Notes: a model not told the origin generated them from the sequence alone. 64,000 bases of DNA from an uncultured Microbacterium sp. (GCF_947489255.1 NZ_CANLCY010000004.1:124001-188000), one strand, 5' to 3'; shown: positions 8,548 to 20,264, counted from the first letter of the stretch. Program-made: numbers and translations.

Positions 8548-9378
8548 TCAGCTGCGCTCGGTGAGGGCCGCGGCGCGCTCGTTCTCGAGGAGGAGGGCGC
8601 GATACTCGCGGTCGCGCCGCACCGCCGACACCGCGCGCACCAGGCTCTCGGCATCCACCGGGGGAACGGGCGAGACGAAGGGGCGCACGCTCTCGGCGAG
8701 GGAGATCGCGACGCGCTCGCGCGCGGCGGGGGTGAGCGCGTCGGCGCCGCGGACGAACTGCGACATGCGGGCGGCCAGGCGGTCGGGCAGGCGGGACACG
8801 TCGGCGACCTCGGCCCACGACTCGAGGCCGCGGGGGATCCCGGGGGCCTCGGCGGGAAGGCGAGGCGTCCGCGTGCGCTCGCTGGCGGTTCCGGCGAGGA
8901 GGTCGCCCAGGCGCTGGGCGCGAGGCGTGAACATGCCGACGATCGCGGCGATCGCGCCGAACGTGAACCAGATCTCGAGCACGCCGGTCAGGGCGCGGAT
9001 GAGGGCGTGGCGGAAGCCCGAGGCGCCGCCGTCGGTGCGCACGATTCGCGCGCCGACCGCGAGGCGACCGAGGCTGCGTCCCCGTGACAGCGTCTCGACC
9101 GTCGTAGGCACGGCCACCATCACCAGCACGAGCAGCGTGACGACGCCGATGCCCACGGCAGCTTCCGGGAGCGAGCCCTGCGCGGCGAGGGTCGCGAGCA
9201 GGAGAGCACCGCCCGCGAGCAGCACCGCCCCGATCACGACGTCGATGAGGACGCCCACCGCCCGCAGGAAGAAGCCGATCGGCTGGACATCGAGAGCGAC
9301 GGCCTCTCCGGTCAGGGTCTCGTCGGCGGTGGTGTGCACGAGCGCGACCGCGGGGGAAGGGACCGGGGACGATGCCAT
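8548..9378 (-). CDS. RDD family membrane protein
   Basis: 276 aa. After a short N-terminus (ATG at 9378) comes the RDD domain: the R-A-V-G-V-L-I-D helix, a second hydrophobic pair around residues 45-95, SRGRSLGRLAVGARIVR, and a third pair ending TPRAQRLGDLLAGT. The C-terminal 110 residues are soluble and Arg/Ala rich. RDD proteins are polytopic membrane proteins of unclear, possibly transport-related function. In other actinobacteria RDD and SpoIIM-like genes often accompany moxR-DUF58 operons. Here the pair is divergent and lies 9 kb from the moxR operon. Confidence 0.85.
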   Translation of the reverse strand: MASSPVPSPAVALVHTTADETLTGEAVALDVQPIGFFLRAVGVLIDVVIGAVLLAGGALLLATLAAQGSLPEAAVGIGVVTLLVLVMVAVPTTVETLSRGRSLGRLAVGARIVRTDGGASGFRHALIRALTGVLEIWFTFGAIAAIVGMFTPRAQRLGDLLAGTASERTRTPRLPAEAPGIPRGLESWAEVADVSRLPDRLAARMSQFVRGADALTPAARERVAISLAESVRPFVSPVPPVDAESLVRAVSAVRRDREYRALLLENERAAALTERS

Positions 9379-9381
9379 GCG

Positions 9382-9387
9382 TACAGT
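9382..9387 (+). promoter_or_regulatory. putative -10 box (TACAGT) of the SpoIIM-like gene, leaderless
   Basis: TACAGT ends 7 nt before the ATG at 9395, fixing the start of the SpoIIM-like gene. Confidence 0.5.
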
Positions 9388-9394
9388 TGACCAC

Positions 9395-10390
9395 ATGGAC
9401 CTCGACGCCCTCACGGCCGCGCGCCGCCGCGAGTGGGAGCGGCTCGACGAACTCGGTCGGAGGCGGCGCCTGCGCGGCGAGGAGGTCGACGAGCTGGTCA
9501 CCCGCTACCGCGCGGCATCCGCCGATCTGGCCGACATCAAGACCTCGGCCGGTCGCACCCCGCAGGGCGACTACGTCTCGATCCTGCTGGCCCGCACGCG
9601 CCTGCGCCTGACCGGCGTGCGGGAGAACGTGCTGAAGCAGTTCCCGCGGTTCTTCCTGCTGCAGCTTCCGGCCGCGCTCTACCGCGTGCGATGGATGACG
9701 CTCGCCGTGACGGTCTTCTTCCTCGTCGTGTCGACGATGGTCGCCCTGTGGATCTCGGGCGACCCCGCCGCCGTGGCCGCTCTCGGAGCGCGCAGCGACC
9801 TGCAGAACTACGCCGACGAGCAGTTCGTGAGCTACTACCGCGAGAACCCCAACGCGATCTTCGCCGGGACGGTCTGGACCAACAACGCCTGGATCGCCGC
9901 GCAGTGCGTGCTCTTCGGGGTGACCGGCTTCTGGCCGGTGATGGTGATCATGCAGAACGCGATCGGCGTGGGGCAATCCGCCGCGATCATGATCGCCTTC
10001 GACCGCGCCGACGTGTTCTTCCAGTTCATCCTCCCGCACGGACTGCTCGAGCTGACGGCCATCTTCGTCGCGGGGGCCGCGGGGCTGCAGATCTTCTGGG
10101 CATGGGTCGCCCCGGGCCGTCGGACGCGGGCGGCTGCCCTCGCGGCCGCGGGTCGCTCGTTGGCGACGGTCGCGGTGGGGCTCGTCTTCGCCCTGGCGCT
10201 CTCGGGGGTCGTGGAGGGGTTCGTGACCCCGCGCGACTGGCCCTGGCAGGTCAAGATCGCCATCGGAGCCGCAGCGCTCGGGGTCTTCCTCTTCTACATG
10301 CTGTGGATCGGTCGCCGCGCCGCGCGCGCGGGCGAGACGGGAGACCTCACCGAGTACGAGGCGGGCACTCCCACCCTGACGGCCGGCTGA
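9395..10390 (+). CDS. stage II sporulation protein M-like membrane protein
   Basis: 331 aa. A charged N-terminal coiled region (MDLDALTAARRREWERLDEL) is followed by the SpoIIM/DUF95 block: the YVSILLARTRLRLTG segment, then membrane helices near residues 102-125, 165-190, 205-240 and 250-305. In non-sporulating actinobacteria this family is an integral membrane protein of unknown role, usually near RDD, DUF58 and MoxR genes. The start is chosen from the TACAGT box 7 nt upstream; much longer upstream frames run antisense through the RDD gene. Confidence 0.85.
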   Translation: MDLDALTAARRREWERLDELGRRRRLRGEEVDELVTRYRAASADLADIKTSAGRTPQGDYVSILLARTRLRLTGVRENVLKQFPRFFLLQLPAALYRVRWMTLAVTVFFLVVSTMVALWISGDPAAVAALGARSDLQNYADEQFVSYYRENPNAIFAGTVWTNNAWIAAQCVLFGVTGFWPVMVIMQNAIGVGQSAAIMIAFDRADVFFQFILPHGLLELTAIFVAGAAGLQIFWAWVAPGRRTRAAALAAAGRSLATVAVGLVFALALSGVVEGFVTPRDWPWQVKIAIGAAALGVFLFYMLWIGRRAARAGETGDLTEYEAGTPTLTAG

Positions 10391-10477
10391 CGGCATCCGG
10401 ATGCCGCTGCGGCGGCCGTCGCGCGGTGATGACGTCGTCGTCGTCGGTTCGTCTTCGCACGTTCCCCGGCGTGTCAT

Positions 10478-10494
10478 TTTTGATTCATTCAAAA
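10478..10494. promoter_or_regulatory. candidate FurA operator (TTTTGA-N5-TCAAAA)
   Basis: A perfect inverted repeat TTTTGA-N5-TCAAAA lies in an unusually A+T-rich stretch and ends 5 nt before the furA -10 box, where a bound repressor would block polymerase. FurA of mycobacteria autoregulates furA-katG through an A+T-rich site at the promoter, so this is the likely operator. Confidence 0.65.
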
Positions 10495-10499
10495 CTAGA

Positions 10500-10505
10500 T
10501 AGGCT
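10500..10505 (+). promoter_or_regulatory. putative -10 box (TAGGCT) of furA-katG, leaderless
   Basis: TAGGCT ends 6 nt before the furA ATG at 10512. Confidence 0.6.
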
Positions 10506-10511
10506 CGACGC

Positions 10512-13222
<2,711 letters not shown>

Positions 13223-13256
13223 GCTCGGCCCGCTGCGGCTCGGTACCCGCGGCATC

Positions 13257-13292
13257 CGGAAGGCCCGTCCCCTCGCGGGGGCGGGCCTTCCG
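13257..13292 (+). terminator. rho-independent-type terminator after katG
   Basis: A 16-bp stem with one G-T pair (left arm starts CGGAAGGCCCG, TCGC loop, right arm ends GGGCCTTCCG) lies 34 bp after the katG stop. Confidence 0.8.
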
Positions 13293-13358
13293 TCGTTCGG
13301 TGGCGGTGGCGGTGGCGGTGGCTGGGGCTGGGGCGGGGGTGGTGGCTTGAGGGAGGCG

Positions 13359-14085
13359 TGTCCCACTTACGGCCGGTGGGAGGGTCGTTGAGCGGCCGTT
13401 TGTGGGACACGCACCGCCAGAAGTGGGACATGCGCTGGCGGAGGTGGGACGTGCGCTGTCGGGCCGGTGCGCGGTGCCGCTGGCGGTGACTGCCGGCTGG
13501 TGGTCGGGGTGGGCATGTCCCACTTTTGGCCGGTGGGAGGGGCGTTGAGCGGCCGTTTGTGGGACACGCACCGCCAGAAGTGGGACATGCGCTGGGGGAG
13601 GTGGGACGTGCGCTGTCGGGCCGGTGCGCGGTGCCGCTGGCGGTGGCTGCTGGCTGGTGGTCGGGGTGGGTGTGTCCCACTTTTGGCCGGTGGGAGGGTC
13701 GTTGAGCGGCCGTTTGTGGGACACGCACCGCCAGAAGTGGGACATGCCCCAGCCCAAGTGGGACATGCACCGCCAGAAGTGGGACATGCGCTGGGGGAGG
13801 TGGGACACGCGCTGCCGGAGGTGGGACGTGCGCTGTCGGGCCGGTGCGCGGTGCCGCTGGCGGTGGCTGCTGGTCGGGGTGGGTGCGTCCCACTTTTGGC
13901 CGGTGGGAGGGGCGTTGAGCGGCCGTTTGTGGGACATGCACCGCCAGAAGTGGGACATGCCCCAGCCCAAGGGGGACATGCACCGCCGGAAGTGGGACAT
14001 GCACCGGCCGAAGTGGGACACGCACGCCAGAAAAGGGACATGCGCCGCCGGAGGCGGGACACGCGCTGCCGGTAACGCAAACGAG
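13359..14085. repeat. array of about twenty 21-bp repeats within four larger repeat blocks
   Basis: GTGGGAC recurs at exact 21-bp steps (13402, 13423, 13444; 13559, 13580, 13601; 13716-13821 in six steps; 13929 to about 14055 in seven or eight steps). A typical unit reads GTGGGACATGCACCGCCAGAA. Larger blocks start with TGTCCCAC at about 13359, 13516, 13673 and 13886. The first three are 157 bp apart, and each begins with an arm (TGTCCCACTTTTGGC) inverted relative to the units. Because 21 bp keeps any frame open, long frames on both strands cross it. I judge none to be genes. Confidence 0.9.
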
Positions 14086-14092
14086 GACGCAG

Positions 14093-14118
14093 CGCCGCGG
14101 CCGCGACCGGCCGCGGCG
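14093..14118 (-). terminator. hairpin terminator of the ole operon
   Basis: CGCCGCGGCCG, a CGAC loop and CGGCCGCGGCG form a perfect 11-bp stem 21 bp beyond the oleD stop on the minus strand. Confidence 0.6.
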
Positions 14119-14138
14119 GGCGGGCGGATGCCGCGGAC

Positions 14139-15098
14139 TCAGGCGCGCGAGAGGCGGCGCAGGCCCTCGTCGATCGACACCGCGGGGGTCCAGCGCAGAT
14201 CCCGGCGGATCGCGGTCTGGTCGAACCAGTGGGCGGTCGAGAGCTGCTCGGCGAGGAAGCGCGTCATGGGCGGTTCGTCCTGCCCGGGGCGCACGGCCCA
14301 CACCCGCTCGATCAGCGAGCCGGCGGCCTTCGCGAGACCGGCGGGGACGCTGAACCGCGGGGGCGTCACGCCCGAGGCGAGACAGATCCCCGCGAGCAGG
14401 TCTCCCACCGGCCGCGGCTCGCCGTTGGTCAGCACGTACGCGCGCCCGCTGACGGCCTCGACGCGGTCGAGGGCGGCGACGATGCCGGATGCCGCGTTGT
14501 CGACGTAGGTCGAGTCGATGAGCGCGGTCCCGCCGTCGAGGAGCGGCAGCGTCCCCCGGCGTGCGCGGGCGACGACGCGCGCGATGAGCTGCGTGTCGCC
14601 CGGACCCCACACGAGGTGCGGACGGATGGCGACGAGCGCCGTCGAGGAGTCGGCGCGCGAGAGCGCGAGGAGCTCGGCCTCGGCCTTGGTACGGGCGTAT
14701 TCGCCGTGCGCGGCATCCGGATCCGCGGGCTCCGCCCCCACGCCCGCGAGCGCGTGACCGGCGTGCGCGACCGACGGCGACGACACGTGCACGATCCGCG
14801 AGACCCCGGCCGCGGCGGCGACGTCGAGGAGCGTGCGCGTCCCCTCGACGTTGACCGCGCGGAACTGCGCCGGGTCTCCCGCGAGCGACACCTTCGCGGC
14901 GAGGTGCACGACCCCGTCGACGCCCTGGAGCGCAGATGCCACGGCATCGGCATCCGTCACCGAACCGAGCCGATCCTCCGCGCCGGCCACGCCCGACGGG
15001 CGGCGCTGGAGGGTGCGCACCTCGTGGCCGGCGTCCTGCAGGGCTTGCACGACGGCGCGCCCCAGGAAACCCGAGGAGCCGGTGGCGAGCACCTTCAC
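14139..15098 (-). CDS. oleD: OleD-like NAD(P)-dependent 2-alkyl-3-ketoalkanoate reductase
   Basis: 319 aa, short-chain dehydrogenase/epimerase fold. It has an N-terminal Rossmann motif TGSSGFLG (residues 6-13), a VVHLAAKVS strand, and the catalytic pair in the E-Y-A-R-T-K segment. In olefin biosynthesis OleD reduces the 2-alkyl-3-keto acid made by OleA to the 3-hydroxy acid. The GTG start overlaps the oleBC stop by GTGA. It is the last gene of the minus-strand oleA-oleBC-oleD operon. On sequence alone it could be taken for a generic 3-beta-HSD-like protein; context decides. Confidence 0.82.
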   Translation of the reverse strand: MKVLATGSSGFLGRAVVQALQDAGHEVRTLQRRPSGVAGAEDRLGSVTDADAVASALQGVDGVVHLAAKVSLAGDPAQFRAVNVEGTRTLLDVAAAAGVSRIVHVSSPSVAHAGHALAGVGAEPADPDAAHGEYARTKAEAELLALSRADSSTALVAIRPHLVWGPGDTQLIARVVARARRGTLPLLDGGTALIDSTYVDNAASGIVAALDRVEAVSGRAYVLTNGEPRPVGDLLAGICLASGVTPPRFSVPAGLAKAAGSLIERVWAVRPGQDEPPMTRFLAEQLSTAHWFDQTAIRRDLRWTPAVSIDEGLRRLSRA

Positions 15099-17818
15099 GG
15101 CGCACCCGGCTTCTCGCCCGCGAGCACGCGGTCGGCCCACGCGGCCACGCGCGTGCGATCGATCTTGGAGTTGTGGCGGATGTCGGTCGGCAGCGACGGG
15201 ACGACGAGCACGGCCGCGAGCCTTTGCGCGGTGGCCGCCCGCACCGCGTCGGTGAGGGCGGGGGATGCCAGCCCCGGGCGGCGCGCGCCGGCCTCGACGA
15301 CCGCGACCACGACCTGGCCGCCGACCGGGCCCACGCCGACCGCGGCGGCACGGGAGATCGCGTCGACGGTCTCGACGTCCTGCTCGATGCCGACGGGGGT
15401 CACGGGACCGTCGGCGGTGGTGATGACGTGGGGGAGACGCCCCTCGACCCACAGGAGGCCGTCGGCGTCGAGATGGCCGACGTCGCCCGTGCGGTGCCAG
15501 CGTTCGGGGAGTCCCCGACGCGCCTCGCGGTCGGTGAGGTGCAGGCGGAAGTACCCGCGCTTGAGGTGCGGGGCCGAGATGACGATCTCGCCGGTCACTC
15601 CGGCATCCGTCGTCGGCTCGCCCGTGGCTCGGCCGTCGGCGTCGATCGCCGAGACGCGCACCTGCCCGGTGCCGAGCGGCCGCCCCACGCACACCCCGCG
15701 GTCGCCCGCGGCCCGCTCGATCTCGGGGAGGGTGACGTCGGCGACGAGCAGGCACTCGGTCATGCCGTACGGGGTGTGGGCGACGGCGTTCGGCATGAGC
15801 CGCTGCGCGCGGCGGAGCAGCTCGACGCCCACCGGAGCACCGGTGGAGAGGAACGTCTCGACGCGCGCGAGAGCGGCGCGATCGGCGTCGGACAGCGCTC
15901 CGGCCGTGGCCACGACGTTCGCGACCGCGGCGGGGGACAGGAACACGATGCGCGCGTCGGAGGCGCGGACGGCCGCGGCGACCGCGGCGGCGGTCAGGGT
16001 GCGCGGTGCCGAGACGTCCATGTCGGGGGTCGCCGAGCGCGTGCCGAGGGCGGGTCCCAGGAGCGCGAAGGGGGCGAAGCCGGTCACGAGACCGGTGTCG
16101 GCGGTCACACCGAAGTGCGCGGCGAGGGTCTCGCGCAGCGCAGTGAGCTGAGCGTGCGTGTACACGACGCCCTTCGCCGGTCCCGTCGAGCCCGAGGTGA
16201 ACAGCACCGCGGCCTCGGCCTCGGCGGCGGGCGGCTCGGGCAGCGCGCGACCACGACCGGCGCGCGCGAGGTCGGACAGGCTCGCCTCGACCCCGAGCGC
16301 GCGGGAGGCGGCGGCCGGCAGCGCGGCGGCGGAGATCCGCCGACCGGGCCAGCCGAGGGCGCGCGCGGCCGCGAGCCCCGCGACCTCGCCGATCACGACG
16401 TCGGGGACGGCTCCGCGCACGGCCCGCGACAGACCCCGGATGCCGAGACCCCGGTCGGCCACGACGACCACGGCGCCGATGCGCAGGCACGCGTACAGGG
16501 CGGCGGTGAGCGTCGGCCCCGGCGGCACGAGCAGTGAGACGCGGTCGCCGGCGCGCACGCCGAAGGCGTCGAGCCCCGCGGCGATCTCGTCGACCCGCGT
16601 CGCGAGCTGCCGCCAGCTCACGCGCAGGGGTTCGCCCTCTCGCGAGGTGGTCATGTCGATCACGGCGGTGTCGTCGTCGTCGCGGCGGGCGTCGAGGGCG
16701 TCCCACAGGCGCCCGCCGGCGGCGGTCCCGTCCGACTCGGCGCCGGGAGCCCCGGTTCGCTCCGGTGCCGGGCCGTCGGCCGCGGCCGTGGCGGCGGCAC
16801 GGCGCTGCGCCGTCGCTGCCCGGCGCGTGCGGGGCGCCGGGGCGCCGGCATCCACGACGTTCTCGTCGAGCCAGTCGAGCACGACCTCGGCGTACGGCCG
16901 CTCCTCGGCGATCAGGTGGCCGGCCCCCTCGAAGCGGTGGACGTCGGCGTGCGGCATCCGATCGATCAGGTCGTCGAGGTGGTCCTCGCCGAAGACCGGG
17001 TCTTTCGGTCCCCGCAGCAGCAGGGCCGGCACGGAGAGCTCGCGCAGGCCCGCCGACATGCGGTGCAGCGCGGGGGTGCTCTCGTGATCGGGGGTCGCCG
17101 GGATGTCGGCGACGAATCCGCCGATGCCGCGACGGCGGGCGAGGGTGGCGTACGGCGCGCGGAACGCGGCACGGACGGCCGGGTCGAGGTCGGCGAGGGC
17201 CAGAGTCGTGTCGAGGAACGCCGTCGTGCCGGTGGTGCCCGCGGCGAGCATGCCCCGGGCCGTCGCGACGCGCAGCGCGAACGGCAGCTTCGCCCCCTCG
17301 GGGTGGTGCACGGCGGTGTTCAGGGCGATCACGGCGGCGAGGCGGTCGCGGTTCTCGACGGCCCACCCGAGCGAGACGGGCCCGCCCCAGTCGTGCCCGA
17401 TGGTCACGATCGGCCCGCGGATGCCGAGCGCCTCGACGAGCGCGCCCAGGTCGGCGATGCGCTGGCCGAGCGTGCGCCGCAGGGGGGAGCGTTCCGAGAA
17501 GCCCATCTCGAGCTGATCGACCGCGACGACGCGCCACGCGGCGGCCCCCGCTTCGGCTCGGGCCAGCGAGGCGTTCACGAGAGCGCGCCACAGGTACGAC
17601 CACGTGGGGTTGCCGTGGACCGCGACGATCGTGCCGGTCGGCTCGATGCCCCGATCGTGCAGGGCGTCGCCGGTGTCGAGCACGTGCCACAGGCGACTCT
17701 CGCCGGCGTCGGCCAGGACGCCGTCGACGCTCACGAGGCGCGAGAGAGCCGGATCGAGCCCGGGCAGGCCCGCGGGAGGCAGTGTGGCCTGAGGGCCGGT
17801 CACGCGGGGATGGCTCAC
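15095..17818 (-). CDS. oleBC: OleBC fusion: beta-lactone decarboxylase plus beta-lactone synthetase
   Basis: 907 aa fusion. Residues 1 to about 300 are an alpha/beta-hydrolase of the haloalkane-dehalogenase type (VAVHGNPTWSYLWRAL; nucleophile Asp in IGHDWGGPVSLGW). This matches OleB, which decarboxylates beta-lactones to cis-alkenes. After a Pro/Ala-rich linker (about 315-355), residues 360-907 are an AMP-forming ligase-fold protein (FTSGSTGPAKGVVYTH; PYGMTECLL; RTGDVGHLDADG), matching OleC. OleB-OleC fusions are known in actinobacteria such as Micrococcus. The GTG start overlaps the oleA stop by GTGA. Confidence 0.88.
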   Translation of the reverse strand: MSHPRVTGPQATLPPAGLPGLDPALSRLVSVDGVLADAGESRLWHVLDTGDALHDRGIEPTGTIVAVHGNPTWSYLWRALVNASLARAEAGAAAWRVVAVDQLEMGFSERSPLRRTLGQRIADLGALVEALGIRGPIVTIGHDWGGPVSLGWAVENRDRLAAVIALNTAVHHPEGAKLPFALRVATARGMLAAGTTGTTAFLDTTLALADLDPAVRAAFRAPYATLARRRGIGGFVADIPATPDHESTPALHRMSAGLRELSVPALLLRGPKDPVFGEDHLDDLIDRMPHADVHRFEGAGHLIAEERPYAEVVLDWLDENVVDAGAPAPRTRRAATAQRRAAATAAADGPAPERTGAPGAESDGTAAGGRLWDALDARRDDDDTAVIDMTTSREGEPLRVSWRQLATRVDEIAAGLDAFGVRAGDRVSLLVPPGPTLTAALYACLRIGAVVVVADRGLGIRGLSRAVRGAVPDVVIGEVAGLAAARALGWPGRRISAAALPAAASRALGVEASLSDLARAGRGRALPEPPAAEAEAAVLFTSGSTGPAKGVVYTHAQLTALRETLAAHFGVTADTGLVTGFAPFALLGPALGTRSATPDMDVSAPRTLTAAAVAAAVRASDARIVFLSPAAVANVVATAGALSDADRAALARVETFLSTGAPVGVELLRRAQRLMPNAVAHTPYGMTECLLVADVTLPEIERAAGDRGVCVGRPLGTGQVRVSAIDADGRATGEPTTDAGVTGEIVISAPHLKRGYFRLHLTDREARRGLPERWHRTGDVGHLDADGLLWVEGRLPHVITTADGPVTPVGIEQDVETVDAISRAAAVGVGPVGGQVVVAVVEAGARRPGLASPALTDAVRAATAQRLAAVLVVPSLPTDIRHNSKIDRTRVAAWADRVLAGEKPGAP

Positions 17819-18837
17819 CAGGCCAGCTCCAGCATGCCGGTGTTCAAGCCGGAGCCCACTCCCATCAGCAGGACGCGATCACCTCGCCGCAGCGTCTTCT
17901 GCTCGGCGGCCAGGGTGATGGGGATGGATGCCGGGCCCACATTGCCCAGTTCGGGATAGGTGACCGGCACGCGGTCGCGGTCGAGCTTCGCGGCGCGCAC
18001 GATCGCACCGGTGTGCACCGACGAGACCTGGTGCGTGACGTAACGGTCCATGCCCGTCCAGTCGAACTCGCCCTTGGCCTCTTTCCACGCCGAGACGACG
18101 AGGTCGAGTCCGCCCTTGAGCAGCGCTTTGGCGTCGGTGAACATGCCGTCGACGCTGCCGACGCACAGGTCGTAGAACTGCGTCGCCGCGCGCGTGACGC
18201 CGCCCACGATGCGGTGGCCCTCGGGGTGGTCGCTCGCGCGACCGAGAACGGCCGCGGCGGCACCGGAGCCGAGGGTGAGCGAGGCGAACTCCTGCATGAA
18301 GGCGTCGCGGTCGAGATCCTCGCGCACGAGCCGGTTGATCGTGTTGACCTGGATCTCGTCGGCATCCTCGCCGTTGACGATGAGCGCGTACTTCACCTGG
18401 CCCGACTGGATCATGCCGGCCGCGAGGCTCATACCGTTGATGAAGCCGAGGCACGCGTTGGCGACGTCGAAGTTGATGGCGGAGCTCGGAAGGCCGAGGC
18501 CGTGGTGGAGGCGCACGGCGACCGAGGGCTCGAGGTGCTTGCGGGTCACCGAGGTGTTGATGATGAGCCCGATCTCGCTCGCGTCGACCCCGGCCTCGGC
18601 GAGGGCCTGCTTGCCGGCGGCGATCGTCGCCTCGTCGGAGGACTCGCCCTCCGCCCAGTTGCGGCGCTCGTTGACGCCCGCGACGCGGCGCAGCAGACCC
18701 GGTTTGAGCTTGAGCCGCTTCAGCGCGGGAGCCAGACGCTCCTCGATGTCATCCGACGTCGTGACGCGGCTGGGCAGGACGCTCGCCACCGACACGAGGG
18801 CCACATCGTCGAAGTGCGTGGTGGCGTTACCTGGCAA
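17815..18837 (-). CDS. oleA: OleA-like thiolase-fold enzyme (acyl-CoA head-to-head condensation)
   Basis: 340 aa, 3-oxoacyl-ACP synthase III-like. The catalytic cysteine is C129 in VANACLGF, with a T-H-Q-V-S-S His segment and a G-N-V-G-P-A Asn segment later. OleA condenses two fatty acyl-CoAs into a 2-alkyl-3-ketoacid, the first step to long-chain olefins. The start is a TTG at 18837, preceded by GGGAG. It is chosen because the protein then begins (M)PGNATTHF, the N-terminus I recall for OleA proteins, and no ATG or GTG is nearby. It is the first gene of the operon with oleBC and oleD. Confidence 0.87.
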   Translation of the reverse strand: MPGNATTHFDDVALVSVASVLPSRVTTSDDIEERLAPALKRLKLKPGLLRRVAGVNERRNWAEGESSDEATIAAGKQALAEAGVDASEIGLIINTSVTRKHLEPSVAVRLHHGLGLPSSAINFDVANACLGFINGMSLAAGMIQSGQVKYALIVNGEDADEIQVNTINRLVREDLDRDAFMQEFASLTLGSGAAAAVLGRASDHPEGHRIVGGVTRAATQFYDLCVGSVDGMFTDAKALLKGGLDLVVSAWKEAKGEFDWTGMDRYVTHQVSSVHTGAIVRAAKLDRDRVPVTYPELGNVGPASIPITLAAEQKTLRRGDRVLLMGVGSGLNTGMLELAW

Positions 18838-18915
18838 GAGAGCTCCCGCATCCTGTGCGTAGACGGCGAGGCCGCGCGCGGAGGGGACACGCTGACGACC
18901 GGAAGGGTACCCCCC

Positions 18916-18921
18916 AGGATA
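18916..18921 (-). promoter_or_regulatory. possible -10 box (TATCCT) for oleA
   Basis: The 125-bp gap between DUF58 and oleA holds TATCCT and TACCCT (18904-18909) on the minus strand, about 65-80 bp before the TTG start. Either could serve as -10. No terminator for the upstream DUF58 operon is evident, so read-through is also possible. Confidence 0.3.
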
Positions 18922-18962
18922 AGCCGCGTCGTATGTCGCGGGCTGCATGCGGGCTGGGTGTG

Positions 18963-20264
18963 CTACAGCCGCCCCGCCGCCTTGAGGGCGAGGTAGCGGT
19001 CGGCGACGAGGGGCGGCAGGTCGTCGGCGGACGCCGCCACCGCGTCGCCGCCCGCGCGCACGACGGCGTCGCGCACGCGGGCGGCGTCGTGGCGCGCGCG
19101 CTCGATCGCGGCGGCGGCATACACATCGGCGGCATCGCGGTGGGTGGGCACCTCTCCCGGGCCGTCGGTCGCCGTCGCCACCAGCAGACGCGATCGCGCG
19201 GCGACCGCGGGCAGAGAGGCGAGGAAGGCGCGGGCGGCCTCGGGGTCGTCGGCGGCGGTCAGCAGCACCACGAGGGCCGGGCGCACCGACAGGCCGCGCA
19301 CCTGGGCGAAGACGGCGTCCCAGTCGGTGTCGATCAACTGCGGGTCGACGGGGGTCATGGCATCCACGAGGGCGGGCAGCAGCTGCGCGCCGTCGACGCG
19401 GGTCACCCGGGCGCGGGGGACGCGATCGAACATCAGAAGGTGCACGTGGTCGCCCGCGCGCGTCGCGAGAACCGACAGCAGGAGGGCCGCCTCCATCGCG
19501 GCGTCCAGGCGCACGCCGTCGCCCACGCGCGCGGCGGCGGTGCGACCGGTGTCGATGACGATGACGACGTGCCGGTCGCGCTCGGGGCGCCAGGTGCGCA
19601 GCATCGTCGTGCCGGCGCGGGCCGTGGCACGCCAGTCGATCGAGCGCACGTCGTCGCCGCGCACGTATTCGCGCAGGCTGTCGAACTCGGTGCCCTGCCC
19701 TCTGACCTGCAGCGTGGTGTTGCCGTCGAGCTCGCGCAAGCGGGCCAGGCGCGAGGGGAGGTGCCGACGCGAGGTGAACGGCGGAAGGACCCGGATGCGC
19801 CCCGGGGTGTCGATCACGGCCTGCCGCCCCGCGAGACCGAGGGGTCCGAGCGCGCGCACCACGACGAACGCGCTGCGCAGCTCGCCGCGACGGCGGGGGC
19901 GCAGCGGCAGCGGAGCGCTGCGCCGCTCGCCCGGGGGAACGGTGAGGCGCGCCCGCTCGGTCGGCGCTCCGGCGGTCGGCTGCCACGCGTCGCGCACGCG
20001 GGCACGCAACAGCCGGGTACCGAGGTTGCGCACGCGCAGCTCGCCCGCCACCGGCTCGTCGCGGAGGGCGCGCTCCGGCAGGGTGCGGGTGATCTCCACG
20101 CGCCGGGGATCCGCCGCGAGGGCCACGTCGACGGCGGCGAGGGCGGCGCACAGCAGCACCCATCCGCCCGCCGCGACCCACGCCGGCACCCCCGCGGTGC
20201 TGAGCAGCACGAGGGGCACGACGCCGAGGGCGACGAGCAGGGCGAGGCGGCCGGTGACGACCAT
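18963..20264 (-). CDS. DUF58 domain-containing protein
   Basis: 433 aa. Two hydrophobic helices at the N-terminus (about 5-22 and 28-50) are followed by a soluble part with the DUF58 signature (EFDSLREYVRGDDVRSIDWRATAR, about residues 195-215). A von Willebrand factor A-like domain follows, with VVIVIDTGRTAAARVG in place of a full DxSxS metal site. DUF58 proteins pair with MoxR AAA+ ATPases, and the ATG overlaps the moxR stop by ATGA. Their usual proposed role is chaperone-like assembly or envelope stress; the client here is unknown. Confidence 0.88.
   Translation of the reverse strand: MVVTGRLALLVALGVVPLVLLSTAGVPAWVAAGGWVLLCAALAAVDVALAADPRRVEITRTLPERALRDEPVAGELRVRNLGTRLLRARVRDAWQPTAGAPTERARLTVPPGERRSAPLPLRPRRRGELRSAFVVVRALGPLGLAGRQAVIDTPGRIRVLPPFTSRRHLPSRLARLRELDGNTTLQVRGQGTEFDSLREYVRGDDVRSIDWRATARAGTTMLRTWRPERDRHVVIVIDTGRTAAARVGDGVRLDAAMEAALLLSVLATRAGDHVHLLMFDRVPRARVTRVDGAQLLPALVDAMTPVDPQLIDTDWDAVFAQVRGLSVRPALVVLLTAADDPEAARAFLASLPAVAARSRLLVATATDGPGEVPTHRDAADVYAAAAIERARHDAARVRDAVVRAGGDAVAASADDLPPLVADRYLALKAAGRL

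Noticed and set aside
13367..14080. Long frames across the 21-bp repeats (WDMHRQK-type or CPTSGGA-type heptapeptides)
   Set aside because: A repeat length divisible by three keeps frames open on both strands. Several frames are equally long, and none has a convincing start, signal or flanking promoter.
13359..14085. CRISPR array
   Set aside because: Units are contiguous 21-bp repeats with no unique spacers and no cas genes nearby.
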